A DNA stretch of 64,000 bases, from positions 1 through 64,000 of the forward strand of contig ML769450.1 in NCBI GenBank assembly GCA_009733575.1. Direction: 5' to 3'. Below are positions 21,574 through 32,689 of this stretch, in pieces (the stretch's first letter is position 1; each line of letters opens with the position of its first letter). A program made the translations under genes and the position numbers. A model generated the notes under the pieces. It was given only the letters and a program-made list of their open reading frames with translations, ran no database searches and was not told the origin of the DNA. This DNA is from Gymnopus androsaceus JB14. Its lineage: Eukaryota > Basidiomycota > Agaricomycetes > Agaricales > Omphalotaceae.

Positions 21574-22739
21574 TTATTCGTCGTCAATGATAGCAGGCAC
21601 ATAAAATGTCAAAACACCTCCTGCGTCAGCAACATCACCTATGTAGACGTAGAGGATTAAACAGTGGTTTTGACAAATACCTGAAGCGGACGTTAGTGGC
21701 TAGAAAAGAATCGGATAAGAGAAAACATACAGGCTATCGTAGTTGTCGATACAACATGGCTACTCAAGAACTTGGCGAAACTTTTTACAGAGACCAAAAC
21801 CGAGAATAGCTGTTCAAGATCAGGTAGCGGGTCATCTGTATTCTCTTGAGAGGCACCTTCTTTCACTGTGACAATATGAGGAAAGGGAGAATGTGAACAC
21901 AAAGGAGGATGGACAGACTCATTTGAGGAATAGAGCATTTTTTCCATTCCGTGTCGACTTTGACGCTCTCGGTATTAATGGAAAGTTGTAAACACCCGTT
22001 ATGATTCGCCCGAAGGGCCATTACATCGGACATGGGGCGTAATCGTTCCACGATGACTCGTAGTTTCTGCAAAGATGGCAAAAGGACATGAATCTGCATA
22101 GAGCTCAGCGTTGGTTTCAAGGAGGGAGAACAACTACCTACATCTGGTTCTGGACACATTGGTTCAGTCAATCTCGCAACATCCGCAGGCTTCATAACCT
22201 CAATCTTCACATCGTGTCCAATCCGAACCTTTCTGCCTACACGCGTAGTCCCGGTGATTTCAAAGTTGAGTACGGCTTGATCGTTCTTCTTGGCTAGCTT
22301 TACGACAACTTCTTCTGTTTCGTAGGACGAGCCCGAAGTCGAATTTGATGCCAAGGAAGACAGAGATGTCGATTTGAGTGCTCCCATGATAGCTTCACAG
22401 GAAACACCAACAGTAATCTCGTTGTTGGAATTGGATTGTATACGGTAAGAGTTGAATATTGATTCAATTTTGATCTGCCTGGCGAACTATGGTTGGTTTC
22501 TTGGCGAAATAATGGACGTATGGACTTACGACCAGACTTGGATTCCTCCTTCATTAGCATCACTGTTACATATAACGTGCATGTTATCCTCGGTAAATTT
22601 GATAATGCATTTCTTCTGCAGCTTTTCTACAGATTGCATTATCCCTTCAATCGACGAATTAGACAACAGATAGAGATCAATGAGTATGAAACTTACGATA
22701 AAAGGTAGTCACATTTTCGATAACAGCACGAAATCGCAT
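21574..22739 (-). CDS. HUS1: Checkpoint protein Hus1 (9-1-1 clamp subunit)
   Basis: Multi-exon gene from the ATG at 22739. Exon 1 is MRFRAVIENVTTFYR. Exon 2 includes SVEKLQKKCIIKFTEDNMHV and GGIQVWS. Exon 3 has NNEITVGVSCEAIMGALKS, then NFEITGTTRVGRKVRIGHDV and DVARLTEPMCPEPD. After an intron come HVLLPSLQKLRVIVERLRPM and LRANHNGCLQLSINTESVKV. A GT...CACAG intron near 21860-21914 then joins to LEQLFSVLVSVKSFAKFLSS and HVVSTTTIA. The last exon ends GVLTFYVPAIIDDE. With these introns the frame is unbroken. Hus1 forms the Rad9-Rad1-Hus1 ring that is loaded at damaged DNA and supports ATR-type checkpoint signalling in the nucleus. The C-terminal motif is typical of Hus1 and makes the call firm. 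Confidence 0.92.
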
Positions 22740-22863
22740 TTTATCGCGTTATATCGAGGACGCTGGCTATAGATGGTGGTTGCGGTTCAAGTCTAGCGTG
22801 ATCATGACGCGTGAGACACGTGTTGAACGACGCTTGCGCTCTCATTAGTGAACTCACCTGGAC

Positions 22864-23313
22864 TCACAATATTATAATCAAGATTATAATCGCGAGGAGT
22901 ACGTAGGTGAACAAATGAAGACGCTCTTGCGGACGATCATATCTATCCACGAAACCAAATAAACAATGAAACCACCGCAACGCACGATATACTACTTTGT
23001 ATTTCGTACTAAATATGGTGAATATCTCTTCCTTCCAGTTGTAAAACATGTGGAACCGCTCTGGAAGAGTGTCGAAAAAAGGCTACTGAAGCCAGAAACC
23101 GAGTAAAATGAAAGTGGGGTAGCCGACAACGAATGACCACAATAATAAGCAAGTAGTATCGTAGTCGGAAAGATATAAGTCCCAAGAGGCTAAGTGCGAG
23201 CACGGCGTTAGTTTGAGTTAGATGTCCATGAAGGATACAGTCTGACTTACGAAATTGAACAAAAGACACAGAAACCGCGAAGCGGTATGGCTGCTTCTAG
23301 GGCAAGTGCCATT
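22864..23313 (-). CDS. Possible small membrane protein, unknown
   Basis: Exon 1 from the ATG at 23313 reads MALALEAAIPLRGFCVFCSI and ends at GTAAGT; an acceptor CACTTAG follows after about 60 bp. Downstream, one frame is strongly hydrophobic (LLLWSFVVGYPTFILLGFW), then PERFHMFYNWKEEIFTIF, LRWFHCLFGFVDRYDRPQER and a final hydrophobic stretch. Splicing the first exon to this frame needs a shift, and a TAG lies before the PERF block, so the model is uncertain or broken. Two or three membrane segments are likely if it is real. I do not recognise the family. Confidence 0.3.
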
Positions 23314-23891
23314 GTAATTGCTCAAGCCTGCTCAAGCAATGGTCACATGACGACTCAGCTGCGCTGACCGCTCTCCTCGTTAACGAGAATCTCGATGTCG
23401 ACGTCGTCAGACAAGACTTTGGCTGATGTGACAACGGCGGAAGTGGCGCTGGTGAAAGTGAATGGAGTGAAGCAATCCATTGATAGATGTATGTAGTGGT
23501 GATAGTGGAGAAGTGAGATAGAGGTTGAAGTCGAAGCGAGGTTATTTTTTGAAATCCCCAACGGTCTTTTTTTAAATATGGATTTGTGCTCTTGTCTTCT
23601 TGTCTTGCATGGTCTGAAATCATCCTCATTGTTCATACGGTGGCTTTCCGAGTTCCGAGTACAACAATGATCCCGGATCTTACGCTTTGACCATACGTCC
23701 GGATCAGACGCTTTGAGAATATTAACTGGGACAGCGGCCTCGCAACGGCCAACGATCGATGTAGTTCGTTTCAGCTGCGCTTCGGAATATGGAATAGCTT
23801 GTTTTTTTGTCTGGTTGGGGAGATTCTAAAGAATACACTGTAAAAAGAGAAAGAAATCGAAGATAGATATTATCTGAGTCGAGTCACGCAT
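23314..23891. other. Intergenic, no gene accepted
   Basis: A minus-strand open frame at 23355-23636 (starting MNNEDDFRPCKTRRQEHK) has no family features and overlaps the promoter side of the small upstream gene. The rest is unremarkable. Confidence 0.45.
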
Positions 23892-25472
23892 TCACGAATC
23901 CCCGACCTTCTTAATGCTCTTTCCAATCACCGCCACTAAACGTTCGTTCCTCCTCCAGAAATCCACTAGAATCTCTGCTAACCGAGTTGGGTCGTCCTAA
24001 ACAAGCACGCGAACATTAGAACCGAGATCAAAAAGAAGAGAGGCTACATACTTCATGCAACATATGTCCTGTCCCAGGAACCACAACCATCTGAAACTTG
24101 CCCTGCATCTGTCCAATCATCAGCTCCTTGTCGAGCCTATCCGTTCCAGCGAGGACAAGAAGCCGTGCGGTGCGAGCAGCAAGGAAGGAAGAGGAGAGGC
24201 CGAGGAACCAGCCTGAGAGTGGAAGTGGAACTGAGTGGTGAGATTAACGATATATGGGATGCGTATACGCACTTTGCCAATACGGTGCCGTAGACCGGAG
24301 AGGCGTACGCCAGATATAATAAGGGTCCGGATTTGGATTTGAGGAGGAAGTTGGCGAGGGCTCGACGACACCCGGAATCGATATCCTAGCGGATGTTGGG
24401 TTTCGAATGGTTTTTGTTGTTACACTGGATGGAATAAGGATTGAGAAAGTCCTAGGGCCGAGGAAGAAAGGAAACGTACTGCCATTCAACAGCCTCTTCG
24501 ACGCTATCAAATCCATCGGGACGTGCATTGAGAAGACTGTTCATATGTGGAAGTGCTTCCATGGCCGAACCTGTATGTAGTACATTAACTGAAGTGGCTA
24601 CACGGATGGTGGAAGGAGATTGATTACCCTCAACGACGTCCAATACAGCTACACCTCCAACTCTTATACTGTTTGTCGAGTAACATGGGACATGCTCTAG
24701 TGACGATTGAACCACCCATGCTGTGGCCGATGAGCTAGAGATCGAGTGATTAGAATTAGTCCAAGATAACATGGAACACAAGCGACGCACAATAACATTC
24801 GGGGATGCTTTCGGATCGGGAAACACAGTCTGAATCACGTCGACAAAGTCATCTACTAAAACACCGATGGATAGATCCTCAGGCTCCGAGGCCAAAGTCG
24901 ATACTGTTTTCCCTAGGGTTGGATCAGTAAATTCAGCTGTTGACTGAGAAATGAGCTCGGCTTACCATGTCTCCTAGCATCAATTGCCATCACCCCACAT
25001 TCTCCCTTCACCAAATCCGAAATCTCCTTCGCCATACACGCGAAACTTAAGCCTGAATACCCTGCTCCGTGCTGGCACACCATAACCGTCCCATCAGGAT
25101 TAGATTCCACAGGTGGCGTATAATACACTCGACAATCAAGGTTTCTATTGGGTAAAGCGACTTGTAAAGCTTGAACGAAGAATTTGGAAGCTGAGATGGG
25201 TGCAAAGGCTGGATTTGGTTCCTTTTTCTTCTTCTGATTTTGGTTTCTCTTTGAAAGTGAAGGCCTTTGTTAAAATGCGAAATGAGGAATGGATGGTGAG
25301 GGAGTATGCCTTTTGCGCACATTGCAGGAGGACCTAGACCAGTACCTGGTCCTGGAAGCGATCCTAACGAATCTAATTCTTCTTCTTCTTCTTCTTCATC
25401 GTCAGTGGGAGGTAAATCAAGTGGTAGTTTGGCAAGCCGGGCACTCATAGCAGAACGATAAAGATCAGACAT
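23892..25472 (-). CDS. PPE1: Protein phosphatase methylesterase 1 (PP2A C-subunit demethylase)
   Basis: Start at the ATG at 25472 ([20 protein letters not shown], then an acidic run). Later exons read [32 protein letters not shown] and [20 protein letters not shown]. The catalytic serine is in [16 protein letters not shown] at about 24725. [37 protein letters not shown] and [20 protein letters not shown] follow, and [10 protein letters not shown] carries the catalytic histidine. The gene ends [11 protein letters not shown]. Alpha/beta-hydrolase PPE1 removes the methyl ester from the C-terminal leucine of PP2A catalytic subunits. Between the serine motif and [12 protein letters not shown] the sequence has one extra base near 24675 that no intron explains. 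The gene is either broken there or carries an assembly error; everything else is intact. Confidence 0.9.
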
Positions 25473-25524
25473 GGTGGAAGCTAAATACTTGCGTTAGGCG
25501 CGCGCTACTCCTCACTATCCGACT

Positions 25525-26642
25525 ATGCTAACGACCGTCTCTCCTTACCCTAACAAAACCCTTACAATCGACAAAAGTCAATCTATTCAAGTTACTCTAA
25601 CAGATACTCCACCTACTATCTTCTACAAAGTCGAGGTAGGCGATGACCTTATTTTTCATCAGCTCCCGCCCAACTCTCGATTTCCCGCAACAACACCTTA
25701 CTTTGTCGATGCCCCCATAGCTCCTGAAGGGTTTCTCGGGTGGAAGGACAAGGGCTTCTTGGACGCTCTGAGTCTCAGCGCGTCTGCCTTTTTCTCTCGC
25801 TCAGAGCCTGTTGATTTGGATTCGAATTCATCGTATGGAGTCGAACTGGCTTTGAAAGGCGTCATTTCTCTGGAAACAGAGGAGGATCAGCGGTTTGCCC
25901 TCTATAGGATGCTGACGGAAGCTGAATTCTACGCTCTTCATCTACGAAGTATTCAGGGTGTCCTCGTACCCAAACACTATGGTCTCTGGTACGCTCCCAG
26001 TACCTCCTGGGCAGGCTCTGTTGCACTGGCGATCATGGACTTGGGGCGGTAAGCCGTGGAACGCATGTATAACTACTGATGTAGATACTGCTGAACGACG
26101 GTAAGTGGCTCATATAACTTCATGTACGAATAGGAGCTTATCATGAGTCCTTCCTTTTAGAATGCAAATAGCGCACTGCATAGATCAACTCCATGACCAG
26201 CATATCTATCATACTGCATTGGGATAGGCCTATGAACACCATATCCTTTACAACCCTCGCAATGATTCCATCCGCATCATCGATTTCGCAGAAGCTGTGG
26301 TGAAGCACGAATGTGAGCGAATGCTTCCCCTCAGGACAATTTAGGTCAACACTTCCGTGCTTCCAATTTGCCTGTTCCGAAGTCTGGACTATGCGTCAAG
26401 TTCTGAAGCTGCTCCCTATCGGTATGTACTTACCTTGGTTCACATCCCTGCTGTTTCCCTGTACTCATCCACTCACTTTATGCAAACCTGACGATGAGAT
26501 CGTAGCCACCTCTGAGAAGGTAAGAAGCCTTTTGGACGCCAAAGCTTCTCATTTGGATGCGCTTGAAGAGGCTGGGCGCTGGCTTGATGATCAGCGACGG
26601 ACTCGCGCATTGCACTTCTTGACCTTACCGTCTAATCTCTGA
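25525..26642 (+). pseudogene. Protein-kinase-like gene, broken
   Basis: ATG at 25525 opens an uninterrupted 175-codon stretch ending LYRMLTEAEFYALHLRSIQG, VPKHYGLWYAPSTSWAG and ALAIMDLGR. A one-base shift then leads to GGKPWNACITTDVDTAER. After an intron come MQIAHCIDQLHDQHIYHTAL, a TAG, HHILYNPRNDSIRIIDFAEA (a DFG-like position) and another TAG. A last part reads FACSEVWTMRQVLKLLPI and, after an intron, LDALEEAGRWLDDQRRTRAL. This is the layout of a mushroom-expanded kinase-like family. The first break could instead be spliced with a 113-bp intron, but the two TAG codons remain. It starts only 52 bp from the PPE1 start on the other strand, so the two share a promoter region. Confidence 0.65.
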
Positions 26643-27017
26643 TTAAGTGTTCATATCTCAGCAAATTAAATCAATATACTACCAGTGCTATACTGGAAGA
26701 AACCTTGGATTAAATATTTGCCTTGTAAGAGAGGTGCTATCATAGTTATAAGTCCATGAATGAGTTGGATGAACTCTACAGAAGTACTTGACAGTGTGGA
26801 CGAGTCAACATTTTTTCAAGACAATATTTGGCTGAGAATAGCAATATGTTTTCGAAAGGGTGACATAAACTGCAAGAATAGATTGACAACCCAGTTTCAA
26901 TTATTTCGAAAATTCGCCAGTGCGACTCGGAACGTCGAAGCATGGTGTAGGAAAAGAGTGCTACGGGGATCCGATAAGTAACGAGTCCTCGGACACGCTG
27001 AGTGAGCCTGAGTCAAT
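26643..27017. other. Intergenic, no gene recognised
   Basis: Short region upstream of the CWC24 promoter and just outside the left edge of the tandem duplication. Nothing supported. Confidence 0.5.
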
Positions 27018-27110
27018 GCTGAGTAAGCGCTCGGAGCACTTTCGAGCGCCTGCTATCGAGCTTATAAGAACCAACCCGAACTTGTACTTATTCATCCACT
27101 TGTCCCCAGA

Positions 27111-28207
27111 ATGTCTTCCAGTGAACTAAAAGTACCTTTCTTCAAAAAGAAAGGCTCACGTCCTACAACCAGCCGCAAACGCTCCGCTTCTCCCTCATCT
27201 TCCTCTACCGCACAATCTCAACCTTTTTCTTCTTCAGTTGTCCTTCCCACCAAAAAAGGCACAACTAATCTTCTCAGCGCGGGCACAAAACGCAAAATAT
27301 CAGAACGAGACCATGATGATCCCGATGCTCCAGAGAAAGACGGTCCTGACGTTAAATGGACTTCTTCAGGCTCCCATATGCATGCAGCGTTGGATATTCT
27401 AGCTGGGGATGAGGCGGAAGAGTTGTTGGCAAAGAGACGAAAGGCAGCAGAACCTGTAGACGATGAAGGTGCTGGTCCAGACGATGGCTTGTATAAAGGG
27501 CAGAAAGGTTACAAAGCTCATTTAAAGAAGAGCTCAGAAGTCCCGAAAGCAATGCGAGTGGGGCCTCAGCGGAGTACGACCAGTACTATTCGGACCGTTA
27601 CCATTGTAGATTATCAGCCGGATGTTTGTAAAGATTATAAAGGTATGTGGTTAATGGATTGCCTAGTATCGTTCTAACATGATGCCTTTAGAAACCGGTT
27701 ACTGTGGCTTTGGAGACACCTGTAAATTCTTACACGACCGAGGGACCTGTAAGTTTCTAATTCCTTCCTTCTTTACCATCCGGCTAACCCATCTAACTCG
27801 CAGATCTCGCCGGCTGGCAACTAGACAAGCTCGCAGAGAACCCCCGAAAACAAGTTGGTGATGAGGATTCCGACTCGGACTCTGACGACGAAGACATCCC
27901 TTTCGCATGCCTAATCTGTCGAAAACCATACACCGACCCCATCGTCACTAAATGTGGGCATTACTTTTGCTCAGCATGCGCTATCAAGCGTTTCGCCAAA
28001 ACACCGAAATGCCTGGCATGTGGTACTCCAACGGGTGGGATGTTTAATCGGGCAGACAAGGTGATTGCCAAGATGAATAAGAAGAGGGAGGAGAAGGAGG
28101 AGAGGGATGCGAGTGATGCTGAGGAAGGAGGCGTTGAAATTGAAGGACTCGGTACAGAGGGGAAGGAAACGGAAGCCGGTTCAGAGTCGGATGATGCTAG
28201 TGATTAG
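27111..28207 (+). CDS. CWC24: Pre-mRNA-splicing factor Cwc24 (CCCH + RING)
   Basis: Three exons from the ATG at 27111. Exon 1 is Ser/Lys-rich ([20 protein letters not shown]) and reaches [20 protein letters not shown] and [11 protein letters not shown] short exon completes a C-x8-C-x5-C-x3-H finger ([18 protein letters not shown]). Exon 3 has [18 protein letters not shown] and a C3HC4 RING ([50 protein letters not shown]), then an acidic tail ending SESDDASD. The introns are GTATGT...CTTTAG and GTAAGT...TCGCAG, and all joins keep frame. The family (Cwc24 in yeast, RNF113A in animals) acts in the spliceosome around the first catalytic step. The motif at 27018 lies in its promoter. This is the only intact copy; the unit B copy at 34901 is broken. 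Confidence 0.93.
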
Positions 28208-29132
28208 TCCAGTGCATGTATCTCATATGTATACTATCTTTGTTCATCGAAAACTTGCTGACATTCATTGTTGCCCAGCTCTCACCGAAAGCAAACGAGT
28301 CCGACGGTTTTCTCGCGCAGTTGTATTTGTTCATTCACTCTCTGTCATTTCGAAGGCAAGCGATGGGTATCATTGAATATCCTGAACAGGTATTCGGGAA
28401 ACTTACTCTCCGTTGCAGTGCAGCAGGACTATATAAAGTCACTAGTATATTGCTCAGTCTTCACGAAGTTATCCCCATGGCGACGCAGATCCCACTAACT
28501 GGCTTCCGAAAGTGTCGTCTGCAAGGTGCCTTGGTCTCCTCTAAGCATGCTGAATATACTGACATGTCTGTAGGTGCTTGTGATATGTGTGCGCGGTTTG
28601 CATAAACCATACACGTCCGCAAATATTTATTCTTGCCATTGTAATAGTATCAGTACGGAACAGTTTGTCTTTGCGGTGACAGAACGCAATCATTGAAACA
28701 AGAATTAATCCTAAACAGGTATTCGGGAAATGTACCCACCGGTGCAGTGAAGCGGGACTATATATTGCCATTAGTATGTCGCTAGTCTGAGCCTTTACAA
28801 AGTTATCCCATGGAGTCGACGCAGATCCCACCAACTGGCTTTAAAAAGCGTCGTCTGCAAGGTGCCTTGGTCTCCCCAAGCTGAATGACAATACTGACGA
28901 TCCTACGGATGTCTGTAGGTGCCTGTGACATTTGTACGTGGTTTTCATAGACCATTCCGCAAATATTGACTGTAGTGATTTTGAATCTCATTTGAAAGGT
29001 CGATCCAAGAAGAGTCAGTTGAACCTACCGTGTTGTCTTGGTGTTACTGACAAGCCTTTCAGTCCGATGTAAGCCCCAGAGCTCGCAAAACGTTCCCCAA
29101 ATCTGATGTACGCGACAGGCGACAGCGCCAAA
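28208..29132. repeat. Non-coding spacer with a local tandem duplication
   Basis: A unit starting AACAGGTATTCGGGAAA occurs at 28386 and again at 28716. Both continue through GACGCAGATCCCAC, AACTGGCTT, GTCGTCTGCAAGGTGCC and TGTCTGTAGGTGC. Unit B has a single version (35964-36005 plus 36340-36520, split by an insertion). No coding function is apparent; a weak minus-strand frame covers parts of the repeat. Confidence 0.6.
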
Positions 29133-32100
29133 ATGCCGGGGAATATTTGCTCGAATTGCAGGTCTTTTGTGAGTTTAACCCCTTATTAATACCGGCCTTA
29201 CAGCTGACGACCTCAAGCTAGGGCTCTGAATGCACTCATCTGATGTCTGCTTCAAAGAAGGTAGCACCTATTTTCTCCAGATGCACCAGTTATGTTAATA
29301 TGGACGGCGTTATGGATGAAGAAAGGCAAAGAGTCCGTGATTCAAAAAAAGTTGCCCCAAATTCTATGTCCTGACCAAAGAGCAGTGCCCTTCAGGATTC
29401 GCCACCCACAGCCTCGCCAGTGAGTTCTTTCACGATTACAATCCATACCCTTCTAATCAATACGTACTTATGCAAGGACTTCGATTTCGGCTTTGCCAAA
29501 ACTCACATAGCCGCCATTCTATCCTCCTCGACGACTTACCAGCTTCCAACTGATCAAACCCTCGTCCTCAAGACCCTCACCGAAATAGCCTCCTATGCAC
29601 GCGCGCTCGAAAATGAAATCAAGAACCAAAACCATTCTGCTTTATATCCCTTAGCCTCAGCACCTAGCTCACATCCCGAGCAAGACTACCCAAATGTCGA
29701 GCTTGAAGTTTCGGACACGATAAAACGTTTGGAACTCCTTGGAGTGAAGGAGACCTTCATGGGCAAGGAAAGTCAGTTGGCGTTGCTGAAAGAGGCAATG
29801 ATGGTCAGAAATGCGTATACTCATGAAGAAAAGGGTGGGGCAGAGCTGAAAAGACCAGAGTTCTGGGATCCGTGCCCGGTACGCACTGTCAAATGCTATA
29901 AATATATTTACCAATCCCTATCTTTTAGTGGCAAAAATTGCACGACCCAACGCATAACGCTCCACCATTAGTATTTCCTGACCCAGACCTGCTTGACCAT
30001 TTGGTCGACTTGTATTTTCGGAAACAGAATGGTATGCGCCTCTTGCATCAGGCGACATTTGAGCAAGGACTGCGGGATGGCTTGCACAAAAAGGATAGGG
30101 ACTTTGGTGAGCTAGTTCTGTCAGTTTGTGGAATAGGTGCATGGCGTACGGACGACCCACGGGCCCTCGCGGACGGAACAGATTCAAAATATAGTCTCGG
30201 TGAGGAGCTCTGCTTTGATGCTGTAAAGATGGAATAATTTGAAGCGCGCCCTAGGTTGGAAATACTATGAACAGATTACCTTAATGCAAGACTTGTCCCG
30301 CACTACTGCTCTGTACAGAGTTCAGATCATGATTGTGTGTACTCAGTACTGCATCTCTTGGCAGCCTATTTTTTATCAAAGATATCGTCTAGAATGCAAT
30401 ACTGTTTCTATCACCGTCGTCAAAGCCCGGTCTTGGTTGGCACTTACTTGGACTTGCTGTACGATTCGCACAAATGGTTGGCGCCCATCGTCGAAATTTC
30501 TATGGATCCTAAACCAAATCCTACAAAAGAACTGTGGAAGCGGGCATTCTGGTGTCTCGTGTGCATTGATACATATATGAGTGCTTTTACCGGCCGTCCA
30601 AAAGCTACCAATCCTGCAGAGTTTGTTCTTCCATCCTTGTCTTCCATTATGATGCCATGTTCTCATTCTATTCATAGCTACGACCTCGAATTTCCGCTGG
30701 AGGTCGACGATGAATATTGGTTGCACCCGGACCCGGAACAAGCTTTTAAGCAGCCAGGAGGAAAACCTTCTAATGTTTCATTCTGGGTACATCTACTTAG
30801 ACTGTTAGACACATTCGGGGTCACACAGCGCAGCATAGTAAGGTTAGCAAGTGCATCTTGAATATGTACTGAACATTGGTTATTCAGCATGCAGTCAAGA
30901 AACCTCAGCGATGGGCTTCAGATCCCCAAAAACATGACGAGACGGTAGTTTCGGAGCTTGATATAGCTTTAGATAAGTGGGTAGAAACAATACCTGAACA
31001 TTGTTAGTCCTCAATCACACCTTGTACATTCCTTTAACTCACCCACAGCTAGTGCGATGGGATCCACACAGAGAAGATTTAGGTTTCTTCGGTCAATCTG
31101 CAAAGTTGTACTGTGACTACTATTGGGTGCAGATTCAAATCCATCGTGGTGGCTTAAAGCACAATAGAATGTCGTACACTTCACTTGCAGTAGCGACTAA
31201 TGCAGCCAGAGCCTGTGTAAATTTCCGGTCTTATCCCCTCATTGTAGCTTTACTTACAATCATTTATCATTTATCCTCAGATATCTGTTCTAGTTCGGTT
31301 GCATTCGAGAGGTGGGATGAATTCGTATCCGACTACCATTGTACGTGCGCCCAGTCTCCCCTTAATATTATATCATTTACGTCCTCATAGACAGCTCTTT
31401 ACAACTGCTGTGTGATCCTGCTCCTGAACCTGTGGTCTGCTAAACAGTTGGGAGTAGTAACAGATCCAATACGGGACATGGGGTCTATTAACAAGTGTCT
31501 CGAGATGCTAAAGCATTATGAATCAAGGTGCGTCCGGCGCAACTCGTAGGCATGGTTTGATTTTACATGTAGTTTGCTTTTTGCAGATGGCAGTCTGCCG
31601 GACGTATGTGCGACATCATTTCAGAGCTGATTTCCGCAAGCCTCCCCACAGGAATAACTACATTGAGATCTTCGAGACGACGTCGCCGGGAAGACAGCTA
31701 CGACGACGACGGAGGAGAACCATCCCCTGCTCCCGCCAATAGCTTTAAGTTGAATACAAACCTACCACTTTCCAATTTACCACTTTCCTATTCCATAGCA
31801 CGTCCCAGCTCCCTCGCACCTCTTTCCTCTGAATTCACGGAATACCCATCGGATACACCCATGCATACATTCCTCGATGTCTTCAGCGTCCGATTTTGAC
31901 TTGAATTTGTTTGGGCAGGGGCTGCCTCTCCATATAGACGACCTAGGGAGATTGCCTGTTCATTTTATGGCTGATGCGGAGCATACTCATGCGGATGGTT
32001 CCGCATTATACAATCCCGGAGATCATTCCAGCCTCAATTTGGATCCAACAGGCCCGTATATCCAAGAGCCCGCTCCTTATATTGGTTATGGTATGTCTTA

Positions 32101-32305
32101 TTCACTTTTGTATCCTGCTCGTGCTGACACTGCAAAGATGGTGCTGATTTTGGATTACCTATATCAGGAGCTCAAACGGGAGCTGAAAATATTAATATAC
32201 AGGCACAAGCGGCCATGGCGATGTTCCAGGATTCACCAAGAGGAGATCGGTAAGCGGTCGGTGTGTAGTTTTCATACCAATCGACTAAAGCACTGTCGAT
32301 CTTAG
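29133..32305 (+). pseudogene. Fungal-specific transcription factor (fungal_trans), copy A, decayed
   Basis: A damaged Zn2Cys6 cluster is read around 29085-29270 (MPGNICSNCRSF, then after an intron SECTHLMSASKK). A long middle-homology domain follows: LILKTLTEIASYARAL-like helix, ERLELLGVKETFMGKE-type stretch, PLVFPDPDLLDHLVDLYF, FEQGLRDGLHKKDRDFGELV, VCGIGAWRTDDPRA, ELWKRAFWCLVCIDTYMSAF, DDEYWLHPDPEQAFKQPGG, FFGQSAKLYCDYYWVQIQIH and a Ser-rich tail. This is the PF04082-type domain of gene regulators. Copy-specific lesions include GTAAAGATGGAATAA at about 30223-30237, where copy B reads CATGGAGTAATTTG, and a shift near 30370-30420. The first half of the zinc cluster is not readable in any frame, so even the ancestor may have been damaged. 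Confidence 0.7.
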
Positions 32306-32689
32306 ATGGGATGACTGGAGCACATACTATAGCCGGTGTCGATGCATTTCTGCAGTCCTTAAATCCATCGTCAGGCAGTAAAGACTCATAACCACGAATG
32401 AGATTGATTCTGAATTGGAACCGCCTAGTCCACATATTATCCTGTTTTCCGTCGATTTACATACTCTAATACCTTTTTTCCTCCTCTGTCCCTTCCCAAG
32501 CCAATTAACTCTACTAATTTCCGAAAAAACCCTTACTCAAAGCAGGTTCCTCGTAGTAGCTCAGGCATAGGCGAAGAACTTAGAATGCACTTAGTATGTG
32601 AGAACGATGGTAACAAAGCACGAGACTACAGTTCTCGGAAGGTTATACACATGGTACTATCTTCTATTCTAGACTTCATTCCGACATCG
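32306..32689. other. Spacer between the transcription factor relic and the NIC96 fragment, unit A
   Basis: Matches 39850-40273 of unit B. No gene. At its right edge (about 32690) the sequence jumps to the interior of NIC96, marking a deletion relative to unit B. Confidence 0.6.

Noticed and set aside
21860..21914. Apparent frame shift in HUS1
   Set aside because: A GT...CACAG intron of about 55 bp removes it and joins IPQM to a continuing Hus1 reading, so the gene is intact.
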